From Vitis vinifera (Eukaryota; Streptophyta; Magnoliopsida; Vitales; Vitaceae): DNA of 64,000 nt. Shown piece after piece: positions 1 through 12,240 of the stretch (its first letter is position 1; every line of letters begins with the position of its first letter). Made by a program: the position numbers and the translations under genes. The stretch is from assembly GCF_030704535.1 (NCBI RefSeq), contig NC_081810.1, positions 2,771,501-2,835,500 of the forward strand, read 5' to 3'. The notes beneath the pieces were generated by a model. The model was not told the DNA's origin, did not search any database, and saw nothing but the letters and a program-made list of their open reading frames with translations.

Positions 1-789
1 CATTTCATAAATTAAATATAAATATGATATAACATATCTTATTGGGTATGTCATCTAAAAATATTATGTTTATAGGATATGTATCTTCAAGGATATCATA
101 TCCCATTAAAAATCATATTCTATCAAATAAAATATGGTATCCTATTTTATCCTATATCAACCAAATGTAACCTATACGTTAACGGGGATTGTGCTAATAC
201 AAAGAGGCTCATGCCTGTTTGATATCGGTTTTATTTTTTCTTTATTTATTAGACACCACAAATTCATTGGAATTGAAATAAATTATTAAGTATAACAAAG
301 GCATGAAAGCACCATATGGACTGTGCCAATGTTGAGGGCTCATGGCCTGTTTAGTATCTGTTTTATTTATTTATTTATTTATTAGAAACCTCAATGGAAT
401 TGAAATGAATTGGTAAGCACAATAAAGGACAAGGTATCTTCCCAAAAATAAATAAATAAAATAAAAATACAAAGAGTTGATTAGGAAAAAAAAAAGCATA
501 GAAAAAGAAAAAAAAAACACTAAAAAGGAAACCCAAGGATGGAGGTACATAAGTGAGATTCCTAAGAGGTAATAGTTTGTTTTGCAATGCTTTTAAAAAA
601 CACTTCAAATATAAAAAATATTTTTGGAAAAAAAATATTTAACAAAATTTAGAAACTTAAAAAAAAAATAAAAAATCATTTACAATAATTTAAAAAAAAA
701 AAACAATTTATAAGTGACTATCTCAAAGATACTTTTAAAGAATACGCTTTTACTAAAAATACTTCGAATAAAACTATTATCAAATACAC
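1..789. other. AT-rich intergenic DNA, no gene seen
   Basis: No convincing coding region is visible. The stretch is AT-rich with runs of A and T. The first 180 bases are dense in short ATATCC/GGATAT words, loosely like the stretch near 43640-43760, so both may be worn copies of one small element. The reading frames present are low-complexity and match no family I recognise. Confidence 0.5.
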
Positions 790-916
790 TCTAAAAGCCC
801 GATTGACAATGGTTTTAAAAATGTTTTTAACTTTTGTAACACTTAAATAATCAAATTTTTAAGTGTTAAAAAGGTTTAAAAACGTTTTCTAAAATCACTA
901 CCAAACGCATTCTAAA
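790..916. mobile_element. hAT-like foldback MITE
   Basis: The stretch folds on itself. A left arm with the words TTTTTAACTTTTGTAACACTT pairs with a right arm containing AAGTGTTAAAAAGGTTTAAA, and the right end reads ATCACTACCAAACGCATTCT. This is the pattern of short non-autonomous hAT-type elements common in woody eudicots, whose ends read roughly GAGTGCGTTTGGTAGTGAT. There is no coding capacity. The exact boundaries and the target-site duplication are not certain. Confidence 0.5.
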
Positions 917-1106
917 CTTAAATGACTTAGAATTTGTGTAACATTGATTTTGATTAAAACATTTTTAGTTTATAGCATTTTTAAAAATGATTTTTGAAAT
1001 AACCACCTATAAAAAAATGATTCTCTAGCATTTTAAAACTTTGTCAAACACTTAACTTTTATAAGGAATTATCAAATGTTAAAAATCACTCTTAAACACT
1101 TTTTAG

Positions 1107-1221
1107 AGTGTGTTTGAGAGTGATTTTAGGAAACGCTTTTAATTTTTTTAATACTTATAAAAACTTTCAAGTGTCAAAAAGATTAGAAATGCCTATTAGA
1201 ATCACTACCAAGCAGACTCCA
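1107..1221. mobile_element. Second hAT-like foldback MITE
   Basis: It starts GAGTGTGTTTGAGAGTGATT and ends AATCACTACCAAGCAGACTC, which are near inverse complements. The arms hold the same AAACG, TTTTTAA and AAGTGT words as the element at 790-916. Same family, different copy, about 115 bp, non-coding. Confidence 0.5.
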
Positions 1222-2739
1222 AATGAGGTAATTTGTCTCCTACAAGTTTTGCTAAAAGATTAACTTGGTGAAACCACTCATCATATTTTCTTGGACCTCT
1301 TTCCTTGTTAGCTACCCATGCTATGATAATAGAATAGTCCTGAATACAAAGATTCAAGAGACTCAAGAATTTGGTTCATAACAAAAGCTTTGGCTCTACA
1401 GCAAAATCTATTGGAACCTTTTCCAAATGTATGATCTCCAAGGGCTCTACAGTTTCCTGGCTGTCCCAGGTTACCTAATGAACATCCACCAAAAGTTTTA
1501 ACTTTATATAACCAAATTCCTACCTATTTTGGATTGCCTGATGAACATTCATCAAAATTTTAACTTCACATAACCCATAGGAGGTGTCTCCACTCCCAAT
1601 TGTTCTCTTGGAACTGTAAGTTTCATTGCAGCAAGAAGAACTCAAAAGTGTGACTTGAAGGCATCAGTAATGGAAACCCAGAGGTAGGCAAAGAAGTGTA
1701 TCCCAAATGGCTTCAATCTCCTTTTATCCTTGAAAATCCTGGCAATCCTTGTTCACCAAATAATCCATATCAAAGTGAGGTTAGCCATGTGCCAAAATAT
1801 CCTGCCTCTCAAATGACAATCAAAATTTTTAAGAAGAAAATAATCAACATATCCCCTTACTCTTAGGTTGTATTCAAAGTTCAAACAATTCCATCACTTC
1901 TAGATAAAATAACTTACGAGAATTGGTCATTTTTGGAAAATACAAAAAAGAATGTATTAAAATAAAATTTATTATCACTTTTCAAATGAAAATATTCTGA
2001 CACCACAGAAATGATAGCTGTAAAGTGCTATATTACTTAGATGCAAAGATTTCCTTTGTATAGAATTGATGAACATTCATGGATAAATATAGCTTATTTT
2101 TTACTCAGAGTTCATGTAATCTGTTCATATCATATAAAGGTCATGTCATCTTCTATCTCTAACCATGCCTTGACAGTTATGGCAATGAGCTTGCGGGTCC
2201 ATGTCCTAGTTGGCTCAATGTTTTGTTAAAGTGACAGACCATTAGGTATTTTGTTACCCTTAAATATAGCCACAATAATAGCAGACAAAGAGAAGATTGC
2301 ATCTTGGGTTCTAAATCTTCTAGTAGTCCATACTCTTTCTTTCTTTTCCCCCTCAAATTTTATCACTACTACATGAATTAGGATAAAGATGTTTATATAA
2401 AGTCAAACAATAAAGATGTCCATTAGTTAATGGGGATATGCATGAGTTCAACACTACTCATATGTGAACATATACGGCTTTTGACATCAACCTTCACTAA
2501 TTAATTATTTTGCTTTTTGATTCTCATCTAGAGTTTTTATTCATTTTTTTTCTCTACTCATATCTAGGGTTTCCAATTGACAACACTGGTCAGAAAAATA
2601 TAATAGATAACAAGGTTGCAATTAGTTTGAGTCTTCATTTTGTATCTATAGGGTTTGGAGAGCTATATATAATCAATGTAGCTCATGTAGTTTGTAAGAC
2701 TTCAAGCAATATGATTGGTGTTTTGAGAATTCTAGGGAT
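1222..2739. other. Intergenic DNA, no gene seen
   Basis: Only short open frames occur, with no domain, no splice-linked extension and no resemblance to known proteins that I can see. No structured RNA or clear repeat was found. Confidence 0.45.
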
Positions 2740-3110
2740 GTGTGAATCTTAGGTCTGCTTGCTGAAAAGATTGAACATGGTGCTGGGTTTGAGGATTTTG
2801 TTCTAGATTGGAGTTTAGAAGTTTAAATTTTTATGGATTGGGACCTCAGAATTATGGGGTTTACTAGAGTTGGGTTTCATTAAGGTTTTTTACATGAACT
2901 AGTGCTTCATTCCGTTAATTTGTGGTAATTTACTGTTAAGCATACACTAGTGTCTTGCTGGATTCAGATTTCATCTGGTCTTTACTACTGGGGATGTATT
3001 GAGGAAAAATTAGGACACATGGGGTTTGATACTTGAGCATACTAGGTTTTTGAGACTGGAGGCAAAGGTCTTGTTAGAGACATAGTTAACATATCTCCCT
3101 GTCATTATGA
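2740..3110 (+). pseudogene. Leader fragment of a Tudor-family gene copy
   Basis: This aligns by eye with 5250-5530. Shared landmarks in the same order are TTTCATCTGGTCTTTA, a CTGGGGAT word, GGGTTTGATRCTTGAGCATAC and a closing GAGACTGGAGGCAAAGGTCTT-like block. In the intact gene at 18975 the equivalent of the last block lies at the start of the coding exon (AAGCTCTTGGTTGGGAAGCATAG). The piece is therefore the leader plus the first codons of a dead copy. It ends abruptly where a minus-strand copy begins, which implies an inversion or nested rearrangement. Confidence 0.5.
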
Positions 3111-3119
3111 AGAGATATG

Positions 3120-4480
3120 ACCCATTTGGCAAACCATCTTCTTGCCCTGATTGACCAATCTTGACTGTCCTTCCAAAGATACAAAATCAGCCAACTCTAC
3201 ATTTCAGAAGGTGGGAACCTTCTTCCTGGGTTGGAACCTAGATGAATTCTCTCCAGAGATGGCAAGAAAGTCCAGTAACATTTCCTCTTCAAGGCCCCTC
3301 TATTGCTTCTTTAGAGTCCTAAGATTCTCCTAGATCAAAATATTTTCCACCTTCATAACCTCATTTCACAAATTATTCATTTTTTTCTATAGATTTCTTT
3401 CCCTTGGACTTGCCATCACTGCTGCCATCAATCTTCCCATACTTACATCATCCGACAGAGCCAATTTCTTCTCATTGCTATTTAGTATTTACAGCTACAT
3501 CTGTTTTTTCCTTTTATCTCCAATCCCCTTCTGAGTGTATCTCTCACTTTCTTTTGCTACATTTCTCAACCAAAAACTTAGCTTCCATTCTCAAAACCTT
3601 AGAACTCTGTAACTTAAAATCCTTGTGTTTAAAAATCCTCAAGAATTCCCAACAATAAATACCAAATTAGATCTAGGGCCTGCAAAACATCAATTTGTGC
3701 TCAGAAGTTAAACTGAACAAACAGAGCACTTTCATGTAAAAGGACCATAAGAAAACTAATTGACAAAAAATCAAGTAGACCCAATAACTGTAACAACCCT
3801 AATCAATAACATTTGAAACTAAAATCTCTAATCTAGAACAAAATCCTAAAGGCCCACAACCCCATTCAATCATTTCAGGCAGTAGACAACATAACTCAGG
3901 TGGTCCCTAGAGTCCTCAAAGTGCTGAATGGTAACACTTGAAGGCTTCCAAACTCCAAAAACCTCATTGATTCATTCTAATTATACAAACCTAAAAAAGG
4001 CAACAAAACTCTAATAGATACAAACAAAAGACTCAATGATATGTAACCTATTAATCTATCATATCTTTCACCTGTTTAGTGGACCAAAAACCCTAGATAC
4101 AAATAGAGAGAAAAAAAAAAAGAAGCAAATGCTGATATTGAGAAACCCTACATGATCACCACTGAAGACTAGTAAATTTACATGTAACTGAATTAACCCA
4201 TCAAAGCTCTACAACCAGTTTATGATGGAAACAAACAAAGGCATGAAGTCCCAATAATTATGAAATGGAAGAATTCAAGAACAACCTAGAAACCAAAGCT
4301 ACCGAAAGCTAAAGGTTTGATGTTAGGAAGCACTGATTTTCCAAGAAAAGCCTCTGATTCTAAAGATTAAAAAATAAATGTAAATTTCTTAAAGAATTGA
4401 AGCTACTAGGCAATGATATAGGAAAAAGAAAGATGCCATGACTTTATATATGCAAGACAGGCTGATTTTTAACAGCATGG
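3120..4480 (-). pseudogene. Degenerate Tudor-domain gene copy
   Basis: Read on the minus strand, 3340-3120 matches the segment of the intact gene running from the serine/arginine stretch through the RKDVPTFRKVELAEN region to WSGSRRW at the start of the Tudor fold; the frame is broken. Upstream on the same strand (to about 4480) the matches continue through the 5' leader and intron: 4150-4440 resembles 16500-16780 of the left arm of the inverted duplication, including a conserved AGCTACTAGGCAATGATATAG-like block. Because intronic and leader DNA are included, this is a DNA-level duplicate, not a retrocopy. It is not expected to make protein. Confidence 0.6.
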
Positions 4481-4829
4481 GATCAAACAAATACAAATGA
4501 ATGGGAGGGATAAAGGGTGCCATAGTTAGCATCTTTACGCTAGTTAATATTGTGCCTTGTGGGGAGGAAAGTGTTGCATTGAGACCGCAGAGAGCATGTT
4601 GTGTTACCTAGAAAAAGAGTGGCAATATCAAACTACCAATTTAACCCAAAAAAATCATAAGTTGTTAGGTAATGAACCAACAATATATATTAAACTGACT
4701 AATACTTAGGCTAAAATAGCCTTAACAACTCACTTTAAGGGCATCCTTCTCTCACACATGGGTTCAATAAATCAGAGGATAAACAAACTTTGAGGTTCAA
4801 ACCAAAGTTTTAACAAAAACTAAGGCTTC

Positions 4830-5225
4830 ATACCATATATATATTTTTTGATAAGCAAAAAAGAGTACATATATAAAGACACCTAAAAGGAGCATGATGT
4901 ATACAATATTCACCCAGGCTAAAAGCCTAAAACAGGGAGAGAAAAAGCAAAAAAGAAACTCTCTCCTTACTTGAAGTTCAACTACTGTACAAAATCAAAC
5001 ATTGCCAAAGGATGGTTCTGATCCTCTATATACATCCCAACCCGTCCCAAAAAAATGCACATAAAATCAGATTTGATCGTTTGATCTGACTGCTCCACAT
5101 CATTAAACACCCTCCTATTTATTTCTTTCCAAAGAATCCAAAACAAACACAAGGGGGCAGCCCTCCAAGTTTTTTTCCTCTAATTGTCAATGAATGAGCC
5201 ATGCCAACTCAGCAAATTCCCTTTA
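4830..5225 (-). mobile_element. 5'-truncated LINE, 3' end (L1-like)
   Basis: On the minus strand a frame between about 5165 and 4985 reads PLCLFWILWKEINRRVFNDV followed by residues ending LAMFDFVQ and a stop. This is the characteristic C-terminal tail of plant L1-type ORF2, the region after the zf-RVT zinc-binding domain (consensus PLCLFWxxWKERNxRxF). The minus-strand copy then runs into a short 3' UTR and ends with TATCAAAAAATATATATATG, the usual adenine-rich plant LINE tail. No reverse transcriptase core remains. It sits between two dead Tudor-family copies. Confidence 0.65.
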
Positions 5226-5239
5226 ACTGATGAGGGGAT

Positions 5240-6175
5240 GACTAGGATCCTGGTATGAAGCCTTCATTTTTGGAGGTCTTGGTTTACAAGAGCTGGGTTT
5301 TCTCAAGTTCTTATTTTTATTTTTATTTTTTACTTTTTTACATGAAGTAGTGCTTTGTTCCTTTTATTAGTGGTAATTAACTGCATTAGTATTTTGCCAC
5401 ATTATGATTTCATCTGGTCTTTATTGCTGGGGATTTATTGACAAAACTCAAAACACAAGGGTTTGATGCTTGAGCATACCAGGGTTTTGAGACTGGAAGC
5501 TAAGGTCTTGGTTGAGAAACATAGGAAAGAGTAAGTGAGATCTATGACATTCAAAGGTACTGCAGGTAAAAGCAAAATGCAAGATGCAGCTGCAAATAAT
5601 GATGCGAAGGAACTGTTTCTGAAGGATGAAGTAGAAGGTTATGGTGATAGTGGTAAGTCCAAGAGAGAGAAATTAGTAGCAGAAAAGAGGTTATTTGGGA
5701 GGTGGCCAAGGAAGGTGGTTCCTAACTTAAGGTAGAAATTGGCTGACATTTTTAGTGAAAAGGCTGTTGAAAAGAGAGTCATATTCTAATGGTCAGGGTC
5801 AAGAAGATGTGATGGTTCAAATCATTTTAATAATTGACAAGAGCAGTCACAAGATTGGGGCTGGTTAGAAAGAGGATGGTTTTGAGGCAAGCCAGGTTTC
5901 AGCTCAAATCCATGCCTGGTAATAGTTCCTCCCTGAGAACTGAACCAGAATTGAGTAGAAAGTCAAGGGTCAGGATTATGACAAAGACAGTGCAGAAGCA
6001 TTGAAAGATGGTTAAGGAGGGTGACGCTGAACAACTGAAAAAGAGTTCAGGAACTAAGAATAAAATCATCGAAAGAGGTTGTAAGAAGGGAGAGTTCAGA
6101 ATTGTGAAGGAAAAACCAGCCAGGTTAAGAAAGTGGAAGACCAAGTTGTGAAAGTTAATTAGGGGACGTGGTGGA
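5240..6175 (+). pseudogene. Degenerate Tudor-domain gene copy
   Basis: The leader at 5250-5530 matches 2740-3110. The coding part (5535-5735 and onward) has readable relics: a GKSKREKLVAEKR piece matching the GKSKGERSASKKG part of the intact protein, a RWPRKVVPNLR piece matching RPRKDVPTFRK, and a shifted WSGSRR. Near 6120-6155 is KKVEDQVVKV, which matches the end of the broken copy at 14600 (KKVEDRV) but not the intact gene, so these two dead copies share a branch. Stops and frameshifts interrupt it throughout, and several in-frame stops lie inside the Tudor region. Confidence 0.6.
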
Positions 6176-6459
6176 AGAACGGGGATGCTAGTTATACTTC
6201 TTGTAAAGGCATTATAGGTATAAATCCATCATGGAAATAACCAAGGAAGCTATTGTAATATTGAAAGCACAAGCTGGAGATGGACCCCATCTCCTAACCT
6301 AACTCTATTTCCTAAATTTGCAAAGTAGAACTGGTAGCAGAACATCATGGTTCCTTCAAATCTCAGCTGATTTTTAACCCCCAAATTGCATGATCATGAA
6401 AGAAAATGTATCCTGCCAACATATACAATCCAAGGTTAAATTTTTAGATGGTGTGAGGA

Positions 6460-6555
6460 ATATATATATATATATTTGATAACCGAGGAACCTTCCATGG
6501 CCAAGCCCTTAGGACACTCCATGGGGACCCAAACCTCGGGGTGTTGACCGCCCCC
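6460..6555 (-). mobile_element. SINE/LINE-tail insertion with target-site duplication
   Basis: The 96 bp segment is flanked by AGATGGTGTGAGGA (6446-6459) and AGATGGTGTGAAGGA (6556-6570), a clear target-site duplication. On the minus strand it starts GGGGGCGGTCAACACCCCGA and ends GGTTATCAAATATATATATA, the usual tail of plant non-LTR retroposons. It is either a SINE or a very short 5'-truncated LINE. It has no coding content. The near-perfect duplication points to a fairly young insertion. Confidence 0.65.
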
Positions 6556-6715
6556 AGATGGTGTGAAGGATATCCAAAGTAAGAGTTTAGAATCTTGACT
6601 TTGCACTCGGGAACCCAGGAAGTCAACTTAATCAGTGAAACCAAAAGATTGTGGAGACATAAATGCATCAGTTAGTATCCAATAAGGAAGAATATAAAAA
6701 ATGACATGTAATCAT

Positions 6716-6935
6716 CCAAGTGCACACCATGAAAGGAGGTAGACAAAGGAGAGAAAGGTATACGAGTGAAAAAAAAATATATTCAACCACTAAGCTGTGT
6801 CTCTCTCTACTACTACTATCATTATTATTGAACCATGAAAGCAGGTAAACAAAGGAGAGAAAGGTATACAAGGAAAAAAAAAACTATTCAATCAGTAAGC
6901 AAAACTATTCAACCATTAAGCTGTGTCTCTCTCTG
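6716..6935. repeat. Short direct repeat, two units plus a distant third
   Basis: A block with GTAGACAAAGGAGAGAAAGG and later TTCAACCA.TAAGCTGTGTCTC occurs at 6732-6815 and again at 6843-6940. A more distant relative lies at 7485-7560 (CAAGTGCACACCATAAAGGG and GTAGACAAGGGAGAGGA). Part of the second unit is itself doubled (AAACTATTCAA.CA.TAAGC). Non-coding. Confidence 0.5.
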
Positions 6936-9900
6936 CTACTAGTAGGCAACTAAGACTTTTCCTAACTTGATAAGTCAGAGAGTCATGAGTGGTGATTCTG
7001 TGGCCATTTTCTGATCTCTTGCAGGCAAGATAGTGAGGCTGCAATGAGATCAGCCTGGAGAACCAGACGAGAACCAGCCAGGAGATTTCCAGCACCTACA
7101 ATTTAGTGCCACTAGTGACAGCCTAACTTGACAAGAGGAGCACAATCTGGACACTCAGGGGTCTGCACCACAAACATGGAACCAGATCTGTTCAAGAGGT
7201 GACTATGCACACTGGAGGCTATGAAACTGAGGTGTCCACCAGTCCATGGCCCCACAGAATTGATAAGACTGCTGGATTCAAGAATTCAGTGCATATATAG
7301 CTAACTCAAGCAAAAGACTTTGGACTAGCTAGTTTGGAATATTATAAAGGGGTTAATGGCGTGCTCATTCACAATTGATATTTTAAGAGAGGAGACACAT
7401 TGGGGATATTTCATGCCAAAGTTCAATATTTAGGATGGAACTTGAGACCCTGTGAACCATGTGATGCATTCCCATCCAATAACCCAAGTGCACACCATAA
7501 AGGGGGTAGACAAGGGAGAGGAATATATGCAAGAAAAAGAAGAGATTCAACCCGTAAATGTTTTTTTTTTTTTTTTGGGCAACTAGGACTCCTCAGAACT
7601 TGATCATCAGAGTACATGAGCCATAGATGCTCTGGCTGTTTTCTGCTGATCTACAGGTAATGATGTGGATGGAAAGAGATCAGCCAGGAGAATAACCAGC
7701 CATTTTCATCTACTACATAGATCCTGACTGGGGGATCAATTAAGTCATATAGAAACCAAAAAATAAAAGCAAGAAATGGGAAAATACAGAGACAAAGGAA
7801 TTCAAGTGAGTCATTGAAAAATGTAATTAACCTTCTTCCCATTTCAAATTTGCAAGTAAATAATAAACAATCACAATTTGATGGTCTTCTAATAGAAAAG
7901 ATATTCACATTATCAAAGTTTTACATGGAGAAAATAACAAATTAATGCAAGAAAAAAATGTTCTAACCCTTTATCACCAAGTTTTGATCCATTGCTGCAC
8001 AACTATGCCTACACAGTCATAGAACTTGACAACTCAACATTGCAGTATATTTCACGTGTGTTAGGTTTTTCTAGATTTTACTAATTAAAATGTGTTTACT
8101 ACATGTCAATATTGATGAGGATGGAATCTGATAATACAGTTTGCTGCAGTTCCAATTCACTTTAGTAAGATGGCAATAGTGGATACCAACACAAAGATTT
8201 TGCATTCTTTGATCAAAACCAGAGTGGTTATATAGATATAGAAGACCTGCAGGATACATTTAACTGATGAGTGTTGCCCCATTGCCTATTAATACCCACC
8301 TAGGTCTTCTTTGATGCAGTTATAGATAATTCTAACATACTGTATTTTGTTTCTGATGCCTTCAGTGTTTTCTATGGACATGCATGTTCTGTGGCCTAGT
8401 ATTCTGTCTTTGAAGCATGAAATGGACTTCTAATCATCTTACATAATTCCCCATTAATCACACATGACTCAGAAGGCATCCTTTCAATTTGACCACCCCA
8501 TGTTCTCTTCCATGAAGCATGATTTGATCATTAAACTGTTGAAAATTTCTGCCTCAATGTGATCATACATCACTGCAATCACATTACACTCAAAAGGTAC
8601 CTCTCCCCTTCATCCTGCTCTGTCTTCCATATTGTCCTGCTCTTGTTTCTCTGCCATCTGTTCCATACCCATTTCCCATTTTCAAAGCACCTCCACAGTC
8701 AATCCTCACAATCCAAACAAAAAGGAAAAAAAAGCTCACCTTTTGGAGTCTGTTCTATCTCTTCACTATTTATCCATGCTTGCAAAAATGGTAATCCGAC
8801 CTTGTTCTCAATTTTTATTAACTTGAAGGCCACCTAAGTCATAGGATATTTCTGCAACAATCAGAACAGATTGGAGAGAAAACATCCAGGAATGTTCAAG
8901 AGTATGATTAACAGCCTCAGCTTAAAGTTGATCAGGTATGAATAGTTACAATTGGCCAATGAGGGTTGAAGAACAAAAAACTTAAAAAAAAATGTGGGAA
9001 AGAAAGAAAAGGAAAAACGATTTTCTTTATCTTCATTGAGTTTCTGAAACTATTAACATATTATTTTGAAAATTTCCCCTTTCCTTCATTTGAAGTTTGA
9101 AGTAAGATACAATCAAGGTTAGGGTCTCAATTTCTTCTCAAGTAGCTGTGTTTTCGTTTTGTTTGTTTTGTGATAGTTGTAGGATCAGGTGAGTTGCAGC
9201 CATGTGCTGTGAGTGACAGGAACTGCCATTGGCAATTGTTATATGAATCTCATAAACTGAAGTTGCACAGGCAGCTCCATTCCAGCAACATGAAGTTTAC
9301 AGAACCTCAAAGAACAAACATGTGGATCCAAACACCATTTGCACCACTTGGTAGAACCACAGCCAAGTATGGAGGATGATGAGGCTCTTTTTAGAGGAAG
9401 CTCAAGAAGGAAGAATTTAACTTTTGGAATCCAAAACAAAATTCCCCAAATGGATGAATGAATTTAAAAATATATGGTTGGAAATGGCATCAGTATCAAA
9501 TAGATTCCTTCTGAAAATGGCTTAACTACCATAGAAAATTCACTCTCTCCTTTTAACTGCAAGGTCTGTCCCCATCTTAACTCTTGCTCCACTCAAACGG
9601 CCATGAAGAATCAACCAAGCACATATGCGAATAAGTGTGGGTAATAGGACCACAGACTCCATGCGCTACTATCTCAATTTTTTATTTACTTGACAAGTAA
9701 CAGATCAAAAAGGATTTTGTTACCCTTCTAAGCTATTTCCTTGACTGTTGCAAGTAGTAAAACAGGTAAAGTATTTGATGCTTTAGGAAACAGCATGAAA
9801 TCATTACCAAACAAATGAATAAGATATCTGCTCATCACTTTATTAATGTTTCTTTCTATAAACATTTTGAATTTTCACTTTCATAATACTTTAGCTTTTA

Positions 9901-10489
9901 GTAAGAATAAAAACATTCCATGTTTTGGGTTTTCATTTGACATTCCTCTATATAGGCAAAGATAGTATATCAACAGGTGCCTAATAAAAAGAGAGCGCAG
10001 ACAACATTTATCTTTGTTGTTTGGGAATCCATGCTAAACTTCTAATTTTTTTCATTCTTCTTGGCTTTTTTGTTGCCCACATAATTCAATTTATTTTGGG
10101 TTTTAGTTATACAATTGGTATACTTCAATATAACCTGTTAAATTTGTTTTACTAAAGTTTCTTGTTAAAATACTAACTTGGTCTGTCAACTTAAGATTTA
10201 TGACTATTCTAATTTTATATTAAAGAGGAAACCCAAGTCTTGAACAGACATGTGGCAGGAAAGAGCACACTAAAAGGTCCAGGGGCTTGAATCCAAGCCA
10301 AGAAGTTGAAGTTACAAGAGTTGAAAGCTACAAACAACGCTTGTGATAATGGAATCCAACACCGCCATTTGGTGACACATGCCTTGGTCAAATTTTTGGC
10401 CTTTTACTTTAAAGAGATTAACCATGGTTTGAGGGGGCAAAGGAGGGAGAAAGCTGGCATAAAAGCTCCAAACCTAGCAAAAGAATGTA
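6936..10489. other. Intergenic DNA, no gene seen
   Basis: Apart from the third copy of the 6.7 kb repeat near 7485, nothing recognisable was found. The open frames (for example 8559-8837 plus and 9170-9379 plus) are short, have no domain and cannot be extended by convincing splice sites. Confidence 0.4.
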
Positions 10490-12240
10490 TAGACAAAAAC
10501 CCTAGCTGTTAATATATGAGAAAACCCTAGCTGCCATTTAACCATGTTTTGCCTTTTTCGATTTTGACTTTGAAGTCCACCAAAGGTTTTCCGATGTTTC
10601 TTTTCACAGTATCTGGAATGAGGTATTAAAAACTCCTATAACTGCTAAAATAAGGTATGTAAAAAACCCTAGCTACTATTTAACCCAACTCTCTTCCTTT
10701 TTTTTTAGTTTCCTGATTATGGTGTTAAAGTATGTACATTGAAACTCCTTTTATGTGATTTTTCAGGTGAGTAGCAAGGGGTATGAATCCTAAAAACCTC
10801 TCCCATCAACCAAAATAAGGTACGTGCAAAAACCCTAGCCTCCATTTCACTCACCTCCTTACCTTTTCCTGACTTGGGTGTTGGAGTGAAAAATATCATC
10901 ACCTGTGATAGCTCAAGGCCCAACATGACTCAATTGCGGAATTGGGGCATCAGGGATACAAAATCCTCTCTAACCTATCAAAATAAGGTATTCACAAAAA
11001 CCCTAGCAGCCACTTGACCTACTTTTGTTCCTTTCTCTGGCTATGACATCAGAATGCACACACCTAAGCTCCTTTAGTTTGTCTTTATAAAATATCGAAT
11101 GAATAGCGTAAAACCCCTTTAACTTTTTTTTTTTGATAGGCAAATAAGAGATTATATGATAGGCAAATAAAACCCCTTCAACTTGATAAAGCAATATGCA
11201 CAAAAACCTTAGCCACCACTTAATTTACCTCTCTTTCTTTTTCTGAATTTTGTGTTAGAGAGTACACATTAAAGCTTTTTTCATGTGACTTTTGTAGATA
11301 TCATGGTTGAAAGTATCAATTGAGACCAGTATGACTCAGCCGAGTCATATCCATCTTCGGCATGGCCATGATGAGTTTAAAGAATTGTGCTCCAAGGAAT
11401 TCGCTATGAGGTAAACAAAAATCTCTAACTTGCAAAAGTAAGTATGAGTAAAAAACCTAATCATCACCTTCCCTTTGTTATTTTAGACATGGGTGTTGAA
11501 ACTAGAACTTTCAGAATGCTTTTTGTAGGCACCTTGAGTTCAAGAAGGAGCATGACTTGATTTTGGGGCAAGGGGAAGGGGTATGGGTTGGGTTGGTAGG
11601 GATTAAGATTATAAAAACCCCTTTAACTTGTCAAAATAAGGTAAAAATCTAGTCCCTGTTTAACCTACCCTTTTTCGTTTTTTTGACTTTGGTATTTAAG
11701 CATACAATTAAAGCTCCTCTTATATGTCTTTTGCAAGTACCCAATAAAAATATAATTTTATAAGAGCCGTTTAACTTGCCAAAATACGATATACACAAAA
11801 ACCATAATTGCCATTCAATATGATTTTCTTCTTTTTTTCTTTTTGAGTTGGTGTCCATTTTATGTAAGGGCAAAGGGTACTAAGACCCTCTTAACTTGTT
11901 AATAAGCTAAGCAATAAATAAACAAATAAAAGAAACTGAAACACACTCACACACACACACACACGCCACTACTTAACCTACCTCTCTACCTTTTTCTTTG
12001 GCATCAGTGTAGACCTACTAGACCCACTTCGGGATGAGTTTTGTAGGTACCCAAACAAGATTGTAAAAACCTCTCTAACCTGGTAAATAAGGTATACATA
12101 AAACTCTAGCCACCACTGACCTAGTTCTCTTCTTCTTTTTAACTTGGGCCTCTTGTGTGTACATAGAAGCTCCTCTATTATGTCTTTATAGGTACTTTCA
12201 TGAGCTTGAGGCTTGACATGACCAAAGAAGAGTTCACCTT
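10490..12240 (+). repeat. Degenerate tandem array, about ten units of ~165 bp
   Basis: A phrase of the form AAAAACCCTAGCNNCCA(T/C)TTAACC recurs with decay near 10525, 10665, 10830, 10998, 11200, 11450, 11643, 11797, 11965 and 12103. Spacing is mostly 140-170 bp, with longer gaps of about 204, 248 and 194 bp. After each phrase the same order follows: a pyrimidine-rich CTCTCTTCCTTTTT stretch, TGACTTGGGTGTT-like, CACATTGAAGCTCC-like, a TTTTGTAGGTA-like word, then AACTTGNNAAAATAAGGTA leading into the next phrase. No open frame spans it. A small tail-like insertion containing TTTTTTTGATAGGCAAATAA sits near 11125-11180 and lengthens one unit. Confidence 0.65.

Noticed and set aside
10490-12240. CCCTA words taken as interstitial telomere repeats
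   Set aside because: CCCTA occurs once per unit about 165 bp apart and never as a head-to-tail seven-base repeat.
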